Of a stretch of 59,760 nt of DNA, positions 9,367 to 19,266 are shown piece after piece; within the stretch, counting starts at the first letter, position 1; every line of letters starts with the position of its first letter. The stretch comes from Afipia sp. (GTDB lineage: Bacteria > Pseudomonadota > Alphaproteobacteria > Rhizobiales > Xanthobacteraceae), in NCBI GenBank assembly GCA_017474385.1, contig JAFVHU010000044.1:1-59760 (forward strand). The letters run 5' to 3'. The position numbers were made by a program, and so were the translations under genes. Under the pieces are notes generated by a model. It searched no databases. It was given only the letters and a program-made list of their open reading frames with translations, and was not told where the DNA came from.

Positions 9367-10557
9367 ATGAAGGCCTTATCACGTCTTGCGACGGCCATGC
9401 TGACGCTTGCCGCCTGCGGAATCACGCAGGCGCATGCAGATACCAAGGGCGAAATCCGAATCGGACAGACGCTGCCTTACAGCGGCCCGCTGTCCGGCTT
9501 CGGTATTATCGGCCGAACCCAGGAAGCTTACTTCGAAAAGATCAATGCGGAAGGCGGCATCAACGGACGCAAGGTGAAGTTCATCAGCATGGACGACGCC
9601 TATTCGCCGCCGAAGACAGTCGAGCACACGCGCAAGCTGGTCGAGCAGGACGAAGTTCAGGTGATGTTCGCATCGCTCGGCACCGCGACCAACAACGCCG
9701 TGCATCGCTATTTGAATGGCAAGAAGATTCCTCAGCTCTTCGTGCTGAGCGGCGCGACCAAGTGGGCCGACCCGAAAAACTTCCCCTATACGATGCCGGG
9801 AATGGCTGCCTACGAGTCCGAAGGCGTGATCTACGCCAAGTACATCCTGCAAACCAAGCCGGATGCCAAGATCGCAATCCTGGCGCAGAACGACGATTTC
9901 GGCCGCGACTATGTCAACGGCTTCAAGCGTGCGCTCGGCGCCAAGGCGGCGACGATGATTGTCGCCGAGGCGAACTATGAAACCAGCGCGCCAACCATCA
10001 GTTCGCAGATCGCGACTCTCAAAGCGTCAGGGGCGAATGTGCTGTACGGCGTGGTGCTTGGAAAGTTCACCTCGCAGTTGATCAAGGGTATCGCCGAACT
10101 GGGCTGGAAGCCCGACATGACATTCCTGCCGACATCCGCCGCGTCGATCTCGTTTCTCGCGCCGGCGGGACTGGAGAATGCCGTTGGCATGATCTCGTCC
10201 AGCAACCAGAAGGACGTCAATGACGTGCAGTGGGCGAACGATCCCGGCGTGAAGGAGTTTTTCACCTTCATGAAGCAGTACATGCCGAACGCTGATCTCA
10301 ACAACTCCAACTATTCGGCGGGATATCATTACGCTCAGTTGATGGTCGCTGTGCTCAAAGCGTGTAAAGACGATTTCAGCCCCGAGAACATCAAGCGTCA
10401 GGCTGCGTCGCTCAAGAATGTCGAGCTGCCGTTGCTGTTGCCGGGCATCACGGTGAACACCGGTCCCGACGACTACCTGCCGTTCCAGCAACTGCTGCTG
10501 CGCCGCTTCGACGGTAAGAGCTGGGTCGGATTCGGCAAGGTTCTCGACGATCAATAA
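9367..10557 (+). CDS. LivK-like ABC binding protein (type I periplasmic)
   Basis: The 396-residue protein has a Sec signal peptide (MKALSRLATAMLTLAACG, cleavage probably after AHA near residue 24). The mature part starts with GEIRIGQTLPYSGPLSGFG, the hallmark of branched-chain amino acid/aromatic acid binding proteins. AGGGAGGAAAC precedes the ATG. No permease or ATPase gene is adjacent, so it must feed a transporter encoded elsewhere. The next gene is an acyl-CoA synthetase, which suggests that the ligand is a carboxylic acid. Confidence 0.88.
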   Translation: MKALSRLATAMLTLAACGITQAHADTKGEIRIGQTLPYSGPLSGFGIIGRTQEAYFEKINAEGGINGRKVKFISMDDAYSPPKTVEHTRKLVEQDEVQVMFASLGTATNNAVHRYLNGKKIPQLFVLSGATKWADPKNFPYTMPGMAAYESEGVIYAKYILQTKPDAKIAILAQNDDFGRDYVNGFKRALGAKAATMIVAEANYETSAPTISSQIATLKASGANVLYGVVLGKFTSQLIKGIAELGWKPDMTFLPTSAASISFLAPAGLENAVGMISSSNQKDVNDVQWANDPGVKEFFTFMKQYMPNADLNNSNYSAGYHYAQLMVAVLKACKDDFSPENIKRQAASLKNVELPLLLPGITVNTGPDDYLPFQQLLLRRFDGKSWVGFGKVLDDQ

Positions 10558-10623
10558 ACGTAACCAGGGCGCGCTGCGAATGCCGCTGCGCGCCTGTTCT
10601 CCTTCTTCAGCCGGAACGACACC

Positions 10624-12144
10624 ATGATTATCAGCGGCGACCGTCAGATCAGCACTCCTGAAATCCAAGAGCGCATCGCGCGGGCCGCCAATGGCTTCAA
10701 GGCGCTCGGCTTGCGTGACGGCACGCCTGTCGGACTGATGCTGCGCAACGATTTCGCGCTTTTCGAAGCGTCGGCGGCCGCAGCGATGCTCGGTTCGCCG
10801 GTGGTGCCGATCAACTGGCACTTGAAGGCGGAAGAGGTCGCCTACATTCTGGCCGACAGCGGCGCGCACAGCCTCGTGTGCCACGCGGATATGCTGCCGC
10901 AGATCAAGGACGGATTGCCGAAGCGATTGCCGCTGCTGGTCGTGAAAACGCCGCCGGAAATCGCCGATGCATTCGGCGTGCCGCCCGAACTGGCGCGTGT
11001 GCCCGAGGGGCTGGTGGATTGGAATGTCTGGCGTGACGGTTATGCGCCGTCCCGGGAAGCACCGGGCCGCGCATCGCCGATGTTCTATACGTCCGGCACC
11101 ACAGGCCGGCCGAAGGGCGTGCGGCGTCTGCCGATGCTGCCCGAACAGATGGTCGCGGCCGAGCGCGTCAGCGCCATCACCTACGGCTTAAAGCCAAACG
11201 AGGATCAGGTCATTCTGATGAACGGCCCGATGTATCATTCGGCGCCTAATTCATACGGCATGCTCGCATTTCGCCATGACTGCACCATCGTTCTGGAGCC
11301 GCGCTTCGATCCCGAGGATCTGCTGCAGCTTATCGAGCGGCACAAGATCACGCACATGCACATGGTGCCGACCATGTTTGTGCGGCTGTTGCGGCTTCCT
11401 GACGAGGTGAAGGCGCGGTACGATCTGTCGTCGCTGCGTTTCGTGGTGCATGGCGCTGCGTCTTGTCCCATTCCGGTCAAGCAGGCGATGATCGCGTGGT
11501 GGGGGCCGGTGGTTCACGAGTATTTCGGCTCGACCGAAACCGGGATTCCGATCTGGCATTCCGCGCAGGAAGCGCTGGCGAAACCCGGCACGGTCGGGCG
11601 CGCCATCGAAGGCGGCATCGTCAAGATCTTCGGCCCGAACGGCGAGCCGTGCGGAGTGAACGAGATCGGCGAAATTTTCATGCGGCAGACCGCAATTCCG
11701 GATTTCCATTATCACCGCAAGTCTGGTGCGCGCGAGGAGGCCGGCCGTGAGGGCCTGGTCAGCGTCGGCGATGTCGGCTACCTCGATGAGGACGGCTATC
11801 TGTTCTTGTGCGATCGCAAGCGCGACATGGTGATCTCGGGCGGCGTCAACATTTACCCGGCAGAGATCGAGAACACGCTGATCGGCATGGAGGGCGTGCG
11901 CGACTGCGCCGTGTTCGGGATTCCGGACGAAGAATTCGGCGAGCGATTGTGCGCCTGCATCGAGCCGGAGACCGGCGCCGCGCTGACGCCGAAGGATGTG
12001 CAGGATTATCTGCGCAAGCGGCTGGCGAACTTCAAGGTGCCGAAAGACATCAACTTCCTCGATGCACTGCCGCGCGAGGCCAGCGGCAAGATCTTCAAGC
12101 GCAAGCTGCGCGATCCCTATTGGGAGAATCGGCCGTCCGCGTAG
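10624..12144 (+). CDS. acyl-CoA synthetase (AMP-forming, ANL superfamily)
   Basis: The 506-residue protein carries the AMP-binding P-loop YTSGTTGRPKGV (about residue 156), the adenine motif YFGSTETG (about 300), the hinge region DRKRDMVISGGVNIYPAEIE (about 397) and the catalytic C-terminal lysine in REASGKIFKRKL (about 487). It activates a carboxylic acid to its CoA thioester. The neighbourhood (binding protein, nitronate monooxygenase) suggests an imported organic acid. Chain length or aromatic specificity cannot be read from the motifs. Confidence 0.9.
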   Translation: MIISGDRQISTPEIQERIARAANGFKALGLRDGTPVGLMLRNDFALFEASAAAAMLGSPVVPINWHLKAEEVAYILADSGAHSLVCHADMLPQIKDGLPKRLPLLVVKTPPEIADAFGVPPELARVPEGLVDWNVWRDGYAPSREAPGRASPMFYTSGTTGRPKGVRRLPMLPEQMVAAERVSAITYGLKPNEDQVILMNGPMYHSAPNSYGMLAFRHDCTIVLEPRFDPEDLLQLIERHKITHMHMVPTMFVRLLRLPDEVKARYDLSSLRFVVHGAASCPIPVKQAMIAWWGPVVHEYFGSTETGIPIWHSAQEALAKPGTVGRAIEGGIVKIFGPNGEPCGVNEIGEIFMRQTAIPDFHYHRKSGAREEAGREGLVSVGDVGYLDEDGYLFLCDRKRDMVISGGVNIYPAEIENTLIGMEGVRDCAVFGIPDEEFGERLCACIEPETGAALTPKDVQDYLRKRLANFKVPKDINFLDALPREASGKIFKRKLRDPYWENRPSA

Positions 12145-12287
12145 CGCGGCGGTCGCGCGCCCAAGCCTCGCGGACCTGTTGAAAGCTGCCGAATCCCACC
12201 GTTGCCGGTGGTGCTGTTCTGAAATCGTGTCATGCTGCCCTTAACGGAACAACAGCGGAGCGAACCGCTGGCGACGGGGGGCGACCA

Positions 12288-13061
12288 ATGATGTCCTTGG
12301 CGCAGGGCTTGCTCGGAGCGGCATCGGGTTCGCTTGTCGGCTTCTCGCTTGGTGTCATCGGCGGCGGGGGCTCGATTCTCGCGGTGCCCCTGATGGTGTA
12401 TCTGGTCGGTGTGCCGAACGCCCATGTGGCGATCGGCACCAGCTCGCTCGCCGTTGCCGCGAGCGCGGCGTTCGGTCTCCTCATCCACGCGCGGGCGGGC
12501 ACGGTGAAGTGGGGCTGCGCATCGGTGCTCGCCGGCGCGGGCGTGATCGGAGCGTTTCTTGGCTCACTGGTCGGCAAGATGGTCGATGGGCAACGCCTGC
12601 TGACGATGTTTGCGCTTCTGATGCTGGTGGTCGCCGTCCTGATGCGGCGGCGCCGCGATCACGACGGCAACAAGTCTGTCCAGTTGAGCCGGGCCAATGC
12701 GCCGGCGCTCGCCGGTGTCGGGCTTGCCACCGGCATGCTCTCCGGTTTCTTCGGTATTGGCGGCGGCTTCCTGATCGTGCCGGCGCTGGTGTTTGCGACC
12801 GATATGCCGCTGGTTTACGCGGTGAGTTCATCGCTGGTGGCCGTATTGGCTTTCGGCCTCACCACGGCGACGAGCTACGCGTTCTCCGGTCTGGTGAACT
12901 GGCCGTTGACCGCAGTCTTTATCATCGGCGGTCTGGCCGGCGGCTATATCGGCGTGAAATCAGCGCATCTGCTTGCCGGCAGGCGGACGCTGCTCAACGA
13001 CACCTTCGTGGCCGCTATTTCCTGCGTCGCGATCTACATGCTGATCCGAAGCTGGATGTAA
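12288..13061 (+). CDS. TSUP (TauE/SafE)-family membrane transporter
   Basis: The 257-residue protein has about eight hydrophobic segments and two repeats of the TSUP motif: GVIGGGGSILAVPLM near residue 23 and GFFGIGGGFLIVPALV near 153. The family exports sulfite, sulfoacetate and similar anions across the inner membrane. It lies 143 bp after the acyl-CoA synthetase and 12 bp from the facing molybdoenzyme stop. A role with sulfonated or organosulfur substrates is possible but not shown here. Confidence 0.88.
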   Translation: MMSLAQGLLGAASGSLVGFSLGVIGGGGSILAVPLMVYLVGVPNAHVAIGTSSLAVAASAAFGLLIHARAGTVKWGCASVLAGAGVIGAFLGSLVGKMVDGQRLLTMFALLMLVVAVLMRRRRDHDGNKSVQLSRANAPALAGVGLATGMLSGFFGIGGGFLIVPALVFATDMPLVYAVSSSLVAVLAFGLTTATSYAFSGLVNWPLTAVFIIGGLAGGYIGVKSAHLLAGRRTLLNDTFVAAISCVAIYMLIRSWM

Positions 13062-13073
13062 CGATGAGCCGGC

Positions 13074-15179
13074 TTAAGCGGCGCGTTTGATCCAGACGCG
13101 GTTGTCATGAAACACCGCGCCGCCATAGGGCGCAATCGGGTCGGCACCCGTCAACGTATTAATGCCGCGGCCGTCCTCATATGCATGGTTCGGCCAGATC
13201 GATTCCGCGATCAGCACGCCGCGGCGTACGCCATCGAAACACTTGGCATGAAGGCGCACTTCGCCGCGTTCGTTGCCGAGGGTCACCTTGTCGCCGTCGG
13301 CGATCGATAGTTCCGCCGCGTCGTCGGGATGGATCATCACCGTGGGCCGCTGTTCGCGGCTGAGCGAGGTTGGCGTTTCGTTGAAGGTGGTGTTGAGGAA
13401 GTTGCGTGCCGGGGACGTGGCAAGACGAAATGCATGACGCTCATCCGCTTCCTCGATCACCGTCCAATGATCCGGCAATTGCGGCAGACCGTCGACCGGC
13501 CCCGAAAGTCCCGGGCTGCGGAACGGCACCGTCGGCCAGTCCGGCTTGAAACGGAATTTGCCGTCGGGCCACGCAAAACCCTTGGTGTAATGCGCGGTCG
13601 CGAAATCAGGCTGGCAGTCGATCCAGCGTTCGCGCTCGAGGTTTTCCAGCGTGCCCCAGCCGGATTTTTGCAGCGTCCAGTCGATGATCTCGCGCGGCGT
13701 CATGTCGAAGCCGCGATGCTCGGCGCCGAGGCGCTTGGCGAGGCTGACAATCACATCATGGTTGGAGCGGCATTCGCCGGGCGGCTCGATCAGTTTCGGT
13801 CCTGCGATAATGTATTGATGCCCGCCGCCCTGATAAACGTCGTCGTGCTCCATGAACATCGTGGCCGGCAGCACGAGGTCGGCGACTTTCGCCGTCTCGG
13901 TCATGAACTGTTCGTGCACACAGACGAACAAATCCTCGCGCGCGAAGCCTCGCTTGACGCGGGTCTGGTCCGGCGCGACCGACACTGGGTTGGTGTTCTG
14001 GATCAGCATCGCCGTCACCGGCGGTCCGCCGAACAGCGTGTCCGCGTCGCCGCACAGGATCGCGCCGATCTGCGACTGGTCGAGCATGCGGATCGACGGA
14101 TCGATCACGTCGTGTCCCTCGATCAGCGAGCGGTCCCAGTGATAGATCGCGCCGTTATTGTGGAATGCGCCGCCGCCCTCATGACGCCATGCGCCGGTCA
14201 CGGCTGCGATGCAGCTCGCGGCATGCATGTTGGCTGCGCCGTTGCGCGAGCGGGAAAAACCGTAGCCGAGCCGGAAATAGGTGCGTGGGGTATTGCCCAC
14301 CAGCGCTGCGAATTCCTCGATGGTCTCGACCGGACAGCCGGTGATTTGTGAAGCCCATTCCGGACCGCGGCTTTGCAGATGCTGCTCAAGCTCAACCGGT
14401 GCATCGGTATGCTGGGCGAGAAAATCGCGATCCGCCTTGCCGTCGCGGAACAGGCAATGCATCAGCGCGCAGGCGAGGGCGCCGTCGGTGCCCGGCCGCA
14501 CCAGAACGGCGAGATCGGCCTGCTCCATGGTGCCGTTCATGTAGACGTCGACGGCGACGATCTTCGCGCGGCGTTCCTTCCGCGCCCGCGTCGCATGGGT
14601 CATGACGTTGACCTGCGTACTCACTGCGTTGGTGCCCCAGATCACGACGCAGTCCGACTTCGCGATCTCGCGCGGGTCGGGACCGGCGAGCTTGCCGGTG
14701 CCGGCGACGAATCCGGTCCAGGCCGGATTGACGCAGATGGTGGAATGGAAGCCGGAGTATTTCTTGGCATGGCGCAGGCGATGGATGCCGTCGCGCATCA
14801 CAAGGCCCATGGTGCCCGCATACTGATACGGCCACACCGCCTCGGAGCCGTAACGCGCTTCGGCCTTCAGGAATTTCTCGGCGACCAGGTCCAGCGCATT
14901 GTCCCATGAAATCGGTGCAAAGGTGCCGGAGCCTTTTGCTCCGGTGCGGATCAGCGGGTTCGTCAGGCGGTCGGGATGATGGATCCGTTCGGCATAGCGG
15001 GCGACCTTGGCGCAGATCACCCCCGCAGTGTAGCCGTTGTCCCGCGCGCCGCGCACGCGGCCGATGGTGCGCTCGTCGAGCACGTCGACTTCCAGTGCGC
15101 AGGTCGAGGGGCAATCGTGCGGACAGGCGGTCGCGGCGACCCTGAGCGGCATGGATTTGGGGCGGAGCATTTCATTCAT
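13074..15179 (-). CDS. molybdopterin oxidoreductase with N-terminal Fe4S4 site (DMSO reductase superfamily)
   Basis: The start chosen is ATG 15179 (MNEMLRPKS), which leaves 208 bp before the divergent gene; longer readings extend into that promoter. The 701-residue protein begins with a Fe4S4 motif ACPHDCPSTC plus a fourth Cys in GVICAKV near residue 57, then molybdopterin-binding segments including VVIWGTNAVSTQ and IQNTNPVSVAPDQ, and a C-terminal guanylate-dinucleotide domain (near 590-690). It resembles the soluble BisC-type family. No electron-transfer or chaperone subunit is adjacent. The reaction is unknown. Confidence 0.85.
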   Translation of the reverse strand: MNEMLRPKSMPLRVAATACPHDCPSTCALEVDVLDERTIGRVRGARDNGYTAGVICAKVARYAERIHHPDRLTNPLIRTGAKGSGTFAPISWDNALDLVAEKFLKAEARYGSEAVWPYQYAGTMGLVMRDGIHRLRHAKKYSGFHSTICVNPAWTGFVAGTGKLAGPDPREIAKSDCVVIWGTNAVSTQVNVMTHATRARKERRAKIVAVDVYMNGTMEQADLAVLVRPGTDGALACALMHCLFRDGKADRDFLAQHTDAPVELEQHLQSRGPEWASQITGCPVETIEEFAALVGNTPRTYFRLGYGFSRSRNGAANMHAASCIAAVTGAWRHEGGGAFHNNGAIYHWDRSLIEGHDVIDPSIRMLDQSQIGAILCGDADTLFGGPPVTAMLIQNTNPVSVAPDQTRVKRGFAREDLFVCVHEQFMTETAKVADLVLPATMFMEHDDVYQGGGHQYIIAGPKLIEPPGECRSNHDVIVSLAKRLGAEHRGFDMTPREIIDWTLQKSGWGTLENLERERWIDCQPDFATAHYTKGFAWPDGKFRFKPDWPTVPFRSPGLSGPVDGLPQLPDHWTVIEEADERHAFRLATSPARNFLNTTFNETPTSLSREQRPTVMIHPDDAAELSIADGDKVTLGNERGEVRLHAKCFDGVRRGVLIAESIWPNHAYEDGRGINTLTGADPIAPYGGAVFHDNRVWIKRAA

Positions 15180-15387
15180 TGCACCGACCTTAATCTGCGC
15201 CGGGGGACATGCAAGGTCAGGGCTGGCCTGTAGGCTTATCAAAGCCCCACTTCCGGCGCATGGCGGAAAATCATTCCGCGGACTCAACTCCTCATGCCTG
15301 ATTGTGCTAAGCGGAACCCGCATCGGGACCGGGGTGCCGCCTGTCCGGCGGCTTCGTTCGCGTCCAGTCTGGTTTGAAGGAACACCG

Positions 15388-17718
15388 ATGAACATTCTGC
15401 CCTCCAACCTGCGCTTCGGCGCGGGACAATCCGTCAAGCGTCTCGAAGATCAGCGGCTTCTCACAGGGCAGGGACATTTCATCGACGACAAGGCGCAGGA
15501 CGGCGCGTTGTGGCTCTACGTGCTGCGCTCTCCGCACGCCCACGCCAGGATCACGGCGATCGATACCAGCGCGGCGATGGCCATGCCGGGCGTTGCCGCC
15601 GTCTATACGGGAGCCGATCTGATCGTGGACGATATCGGCACCATCCCGACCTTGCCGATCTTCAAGCGGCCGGATGGCTCGCCGATGGCCGCGCCGCCGC
15701 GGCGTTTGCTGGCGCATGACGTTGTCCGGTTTGCAGGCGAGCCGGTCGCGGTCGTACTCGCCCCATCGCGGGCTGATGCGCAGACGGCGGCAGAGGCCAT
15801 CGTCGTTGATTACGAGGTTCTGCCGGCGACCGTCAGTCCCGCCGATGCGCTGGCGTCCGGTGCGCCTGTGGTCTGGCCGGATGCGCCGGACAATATCGCC
15901 GCCGCCATGAGCTATGGCGATGCGGTCGCGACGGAAGCGGCGTTCGCGAAAGCCAAGCATATTGTCTCGCTCGACATCGCCAGCCAGCGGCTGGTGCCGT
16001 CCGCGATGGAGCCGCGTAGCACCATGGCGGAGGTCGACAAGAAAGCCGGCCGTCTTACACTGCATGTTCAGAGCCAGACACCGACCGCGACGCGCGACAT
16101 TCTCTCGGATGTTGTCCTCAAGCGTCCCAAAGACAGCGTTCATGTGCTGGTCGGCGACATCGGCGGCGGCTTTGGCCACAAGGTCAATCTCTACCCCGAA
16201 GACGGTATCGTCGCTTATGCGGCCACCAAGCTGAAGCGCACCGTGCGCTGGCGCGGCGATCGCATCGACGATTTCATCGGTGGATCGCACGGCCGCGATC
16301 TCACCTCGACCGGCGAATTCGCGCTCGACGAGAAAGGCCGCGTGCTGGCGTTCCGCGTGCGCTCGCTCGGCGGCACCGGTGCGTATCTCACCGGCGCCGG
16401 TGTGATCATTCCGCTGGTGCTCGGGCCATTCGTCGCGACCGGCGTCTATGATCTCCCGCTCATTCACTTCGACATCAAGGCGGTGCTGACGCACACTGCG
16501 CCGACCGGGCCTTATCGCGGCGCCGGACGGCCGGAAGCGGTGTTCATTGTCGAGCGGTTGATGGATGCCGCCGCGCGGCAGATCGGCATGGACCCACGCC
16601 AGATCCGCAAGGTCAATTATATCAAGCCCTCGCAGTTGCCCTACAAGAACGCGGTCGGCGAAATTTACGACAGCGGTGCTTTCGCGCACATGATGGAGCG
16701 TGCTTCGAAGCTGGCTGATTGGGACGGATTCAACGCACGCAAGAAAGCCGCGAAGAAGAAGGGCCTGCTCTACGGGCGCGGTCTCACCAGTTACATCGAG
16801 TGGACCGGCGGCCGCGTGCACACTGAAAAGGTGACGCTATCGGCGACGGCCGAGGGCCGCGTGGTGCTGCAGTCGGGCACCCAGGCAATGGGGCAGGGAC
16901 TTCAGACCAGCTACTCGCAGATGGTGGCTGGCGCGCTTGGCATTCCGCTCGACCGCATCGACGTCATCCAGGGTGACACGGACAAGGCAACGGGCGGCGG
17001 CAGCGTCGGTTCGCGTTCGCTGTTCGTCGGAGGCACCGCGACCGTCGTGTCGGCCGGCGATCTGATCCAGAAGGCGCGCGAGAAGGCCTCGCATGTGCTC
17101 GAAGCTTCCGTTGGCGATATCGAGTATGGCGACGGCGTTTTGGCAGTGGTCGGCACCGACCGGCGTGTCAGCCTGTTCGATCTCGCCAAGGATGAGAAGG
17201 ACTCGCGCCTCAGCGTCGAGAGCAAGGGCGAGGTGGACGGGCCGACTTGGCCGAACGGCACGCACATCTGCGAAGTCGAAATCGATCCGGAAACCGGCGT
17301 GACCCGCGTGGTGCGTTACACCACGGTGGATGACGTCGGTGTCGCCATCAATCCGATGCTGGTCACCGGTCAGGTGCATGGCGGCGTCGCGCAAGGCATC
17401 GGGCAGGCGCTTTACGAAGGCGTCGTCTACGATTCCTCGGGACAACTGCTCACGGCGAGCTATCAGGACTATTGCATCCCGCGCGCCAGCGATATGCCCC
17501 ATATCGAGGTGACGCTCGACGATTCCGCGCCGTGCAAGACCAATCCACTCGGCGCGAAAGGCTGCGGCGAATCCGGCGCGATCGGTGGTCCGCCCTGTAT
17601 CGTCAACGGTGTGATGGATGCGCTCAGCGATCTTGGCATTACGTCGCTGCAGACGCCGCTGACGCCGGTGAAAATCTGGGATGCGATCCGCGCCGCGAAG
17701 AGCGACAGGGCGGCGTGA
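15388..17718 (+). CDS. xanthine dehydrogenase-family molybdenum subunit (CoxL-like)
   Basis: The start is ATG 15388 with GAAGGAAC upstream, giving 776 residues. The N-terminal a/b hammerhead domain (about 20-130: SVKRLEDQRLLTGQGHFIDD, then FAGEPVAVVLA) is followed by the molybdopterin domain with GDIGGGFGHK (about 250), PYRGAGRPEA (about 373) and the active-site glutamate motif KGCGESGAIGGPP (about 720). The lack of the CoxL AYRCSFR loop argues against carbon monoxide dehydrogenase and for an aldehyde or N-heterocycle oxidase. The small Fe2S2 and FAD subunits normally needed are not in this window. Confidence 0.88.
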   Translation: MNILPSNLRFGAGQSVKRLEDQRLLTGQGHFIDDKAQDGALWLYVLRSPHAHARITAIDTSAAMAMPGVAAVYTGADLIVDDIGTIPTLPIFKRPDGSPMAAPPRRLLAHDVVRFAGEPVAVVLAPSRADAQTAAEAIVVDYEVLPATVSPADALASGAPVVWPDAPDNIAAAMSYGDAVATEAAFAKAKHIVSLDIASQRLVPSAMEPRSTMAEVDKKAGRLTLHVQSQTPTATRDILSDVVLKRPKDSVHVLVGDIGGGFGHKVNLYPEDGIVAYAATKLKRTVRWRGDRIDDFIGGSHGRDLTSTGEFALDEKGRVLAFRVRSLGGTGAYLTGAGVIIPLVLGPFVATGVYDLPLIHFDIKAVLTHTAPTGPYRGAGRPEAVFIVERLMDAAARQIGMDPRQIRKVNYIKPSQLPYKNAVGEIYDSGAFAHMMERASKLADWDGFNARKKAAKKKGLLYGRGLTSYIEWTGGRVHTEKVTLSATAEGRVVLQSGTQAMGQGLQTSYSQMVAGALGIPLDRIDVIQGDTDKATGGGSVGSRSLFVGGTATVVSAGDLIQKAREKASHVLEASVGDIEYGDGVLAVVGTDRRVSLFDLAKDEKDSRLSVESKGEVDGPTWPNGTHICEVEIDPETGVTRVVRYTTVDDVGVAINPMLVTGQVHGGVAQGIGQALYEGVVYDSSGQLLTASYQDYCIPRASDMPHIEVTLDDSAPCKTNPLGAKGCGESGAIGGPPCIVNGVMDALSDLGITSLQTPLTPVKIWDAIRAAKSDRAA

Positions 17719-17739
17719 TCACCGGGGCAGAGGCAGATA

Positions 17740-18366
17740 CTATTTGCCTTTGCCCTCGGCTCCCAGTTCGCCGAGCGTCGACCAAAGGGTTTTGGCGATC
17801 TTGCGAATATATGCCGGCGACTTGGTCATGAGCTGATCAGGATTCCAGGTCTGTCCGGCCACGCGCAGCGCGCCGATCGTACTCATGGCAAGAAGCCGTA
17901 TCTTCAGTTGATCCGGCTTTCCTTTGGCGCGTGCAGCGAGCGCCTCCGCCAGTTTCTGCTCTAACTTGGCGTACTTCAGGTGATCGCGGGCGCGCAGCGC
18001 CGGTGTGTTGCCGATCAGCCTGCCGATAGCCAGTGTTTGCGGATTGATCGCATTGACGATCGTGGAAATAAGGGCCTCTTCTGCGACCCTGGCCAAGGGC
18101 TCCTTGGCCGGACGTGCTGCGACTTCCGCCAGCAGCATTTGGGCGAATTCGTCCTGCCATGCGGTGACGACATCTTCCTTGGTTGGGAAATAGTCGAAGA
18201 AGCCGCGCTTGGAAACGTCGGCGGCCTCGGCGATCTGGTCCACTGTGGTCGCCTCGAAGCCCTGCTTGAGAAAAAGCGTCATCGCGGCCTGCGCGATGCG
18301 CTCGCGTGTCTGCCGGCGTTTGCGCTCGCGCAGTCCTTCTGCCGCTTTGCTGACCTTCTTCTCCAT
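17740..18366 (-). CDS. TetR-family transcriptional regulator
   Basis: From ATG 18366 the 208-residue protein begins MEKKVSKAAEGLRERKR and has the TetR helix-turn-helix ATTVDQIAEAADVSKRGFFD at about residues 39-58, preceded by QTRERIAQAAMTLF. The C-terminal ligand domain is rich in Lys and Ala. A much longer reading in the same frame passes antisense through the methyltransferase and is rejected. It converges on the molybdoenzyme and runs in the same direction as the methyltransferase gene upstream (72 bp away). Confidence 0.88.
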   Translation of the reverse strand: MEKKVSKAAEGLRERKRRQTRERIAQAAMTLFLKQGFEATTVDQIAEAADVSKRGFFDYFPTKEDVVTAWQDEFAQMLLAEVAARPAKEPLARVAEEALISTIVNAINPQTLAIGRLIGNTPALRARDHLKYAKLEQKLAEALAARAKGKPDQLKIRLLAMSTIGALRVAGQTWNPDQLMTKSPAYIRKIAKTLWSTLGELGAEGKGK

Positions 18367-18437
18367 ATGCTCAGATACATCATTGGCGGCATGCCGAGGC
18401 AAGGGCTTTCGCGCCCCGGCATGCGATGCATCCGCCA

Positions 18438-19070
18438 TCAATCGGCGGGTGCAAGATCGGATGTGCGCCGCACGGCTCCAAACGGCTGACGGCGGGTAAT
18501 GCGATAGACGGCGGCTGGCGGCAAATTGCGGACGGTTCCGCCGACACGCGTGGCCTTGAGACCGAGCCGGTCCAGAATCGGTCGCGGCACCGGACAGCGC
18601 GGCCCATAGGTGAACTGATAGAACGCGCCGGTCGGCTTCAGATAACCGAATGCGCCGTTGAGAATCGACATCACCTTGCGCGGCGACATCGATAGCAGCG
18701 GCAGTCCGCTGACAACGGCTCCGACATTGGCTTCGGGAAACAATTTGTACTGACCGAGCTGCGACGCATCCATCCACAGCACGCGTGCCTGCGGGAATCG
18801 CAACTGGAGCATGCGCATGAAATTCGATCCGTACTCGACCAGCGTGAGGTCGGTTTCGCGGACGCCCTGAGCCAGCAGCGCTCTGGTGAATGCGCCGGTT
18901 CCTGCGCCCAGTTCGAGCACCGGCCCGTCGGAAGGGCCGATCTCGCGCGTCATTACACGAGCGAGTGATTCTCCCGACGGCGCAATGGCCGCGACCCGCA
19001 GCGGGTCGCTGGTCCATGACCAGAAAAAGCGAAACAAATCAGCGCATTCATTCGTGGTCGCGTTCGTCAT
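18438..19070 (-). CDS. PmtA-like phospholipid N-methyltransferase
   Basis: The 210-residue protein has the SAM-binding motif VLELGAGTGAFT (about residue 51), the acidic residue of motif II in LTLVEYGSNF (about 76) and the family motif SGLPLLSMSP (about 119) followed by YQFTYGPRCPVP (about 152). These match rhizobial phosphatidylethanolamine N-methyltransferases that make phosphatidylcholine, or the closely related ribosomal adenine methylase-like proteins. It is probably membrane-associated. It is co-directional with the TetR gene downstream, which may regulate it. Confidence 0.82.
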   Translation of the reverse strand: MTNATTNECADLFRFFWSWTSDPLRVAAIAPSGESLARVMTREIGPSDGPVLELGAGTGAFTRALLAQGVRETDLTLVEYGSNFMRMLQLRFPQARVLWMDASQLGQYKLFPEANVGAVVSGLPLLSMSPRKVMSILNGAFGYLKPTGAFYQFTYGPRCPVPRPILDRLGLKATRVGGTVRNLPPAAVYRITRRQPFGAVRRTSDLAPAD

Positions 19071-19266
19071 CGGTTGGCTCCGGTCATGGTGTTGGGATCA
19101 GCCGCCGCCCGGACGGGCGCCGGTAAAATATGCATCTGTTGCTTTTTTGTATCTATTGCAATTTTGCAGTAAGTGCAAATATGTTCGCGGCTTGAGGCTT
19201 AATCAAGGCCGGCTGCGCGTCAGATTGCCGCGAGCCGGCCCGATGAATCTGAAAAGGAAAATCGTC

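Noticed and set aside
10568-10594. GGCGCGC/GCGCGCC hairpin between the LivK-like gene and the acyl-CoA synthetase
   Set aside because: The stem is only seven bp with a 13-nt loop and no T run, so a terminator call is not supported.
15037-15387. 117-codon upstream extension of the CoxL-like gene
   Set aside because: It runs through the divergent promoter and the start of the facing molybdoenzyme; the ATG at 15388 has a ribosome site and gives the family's usual N terminus.
17740-19017. 425-residue reading frame on the minus strand covering the TetR gene and beyond
   Set aside because: Its first half is the wrong-frame shadow of the methyltransferase at 18438-19070; the TetR protein has a normal start at 18366.
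19150-19185. TTGCA/TGCAA inverted repeat upstream of the SDR gene
   Set aside because: The symmetry is limited to five bases at each end; it could be a chance feature of the AT-rich promoter.
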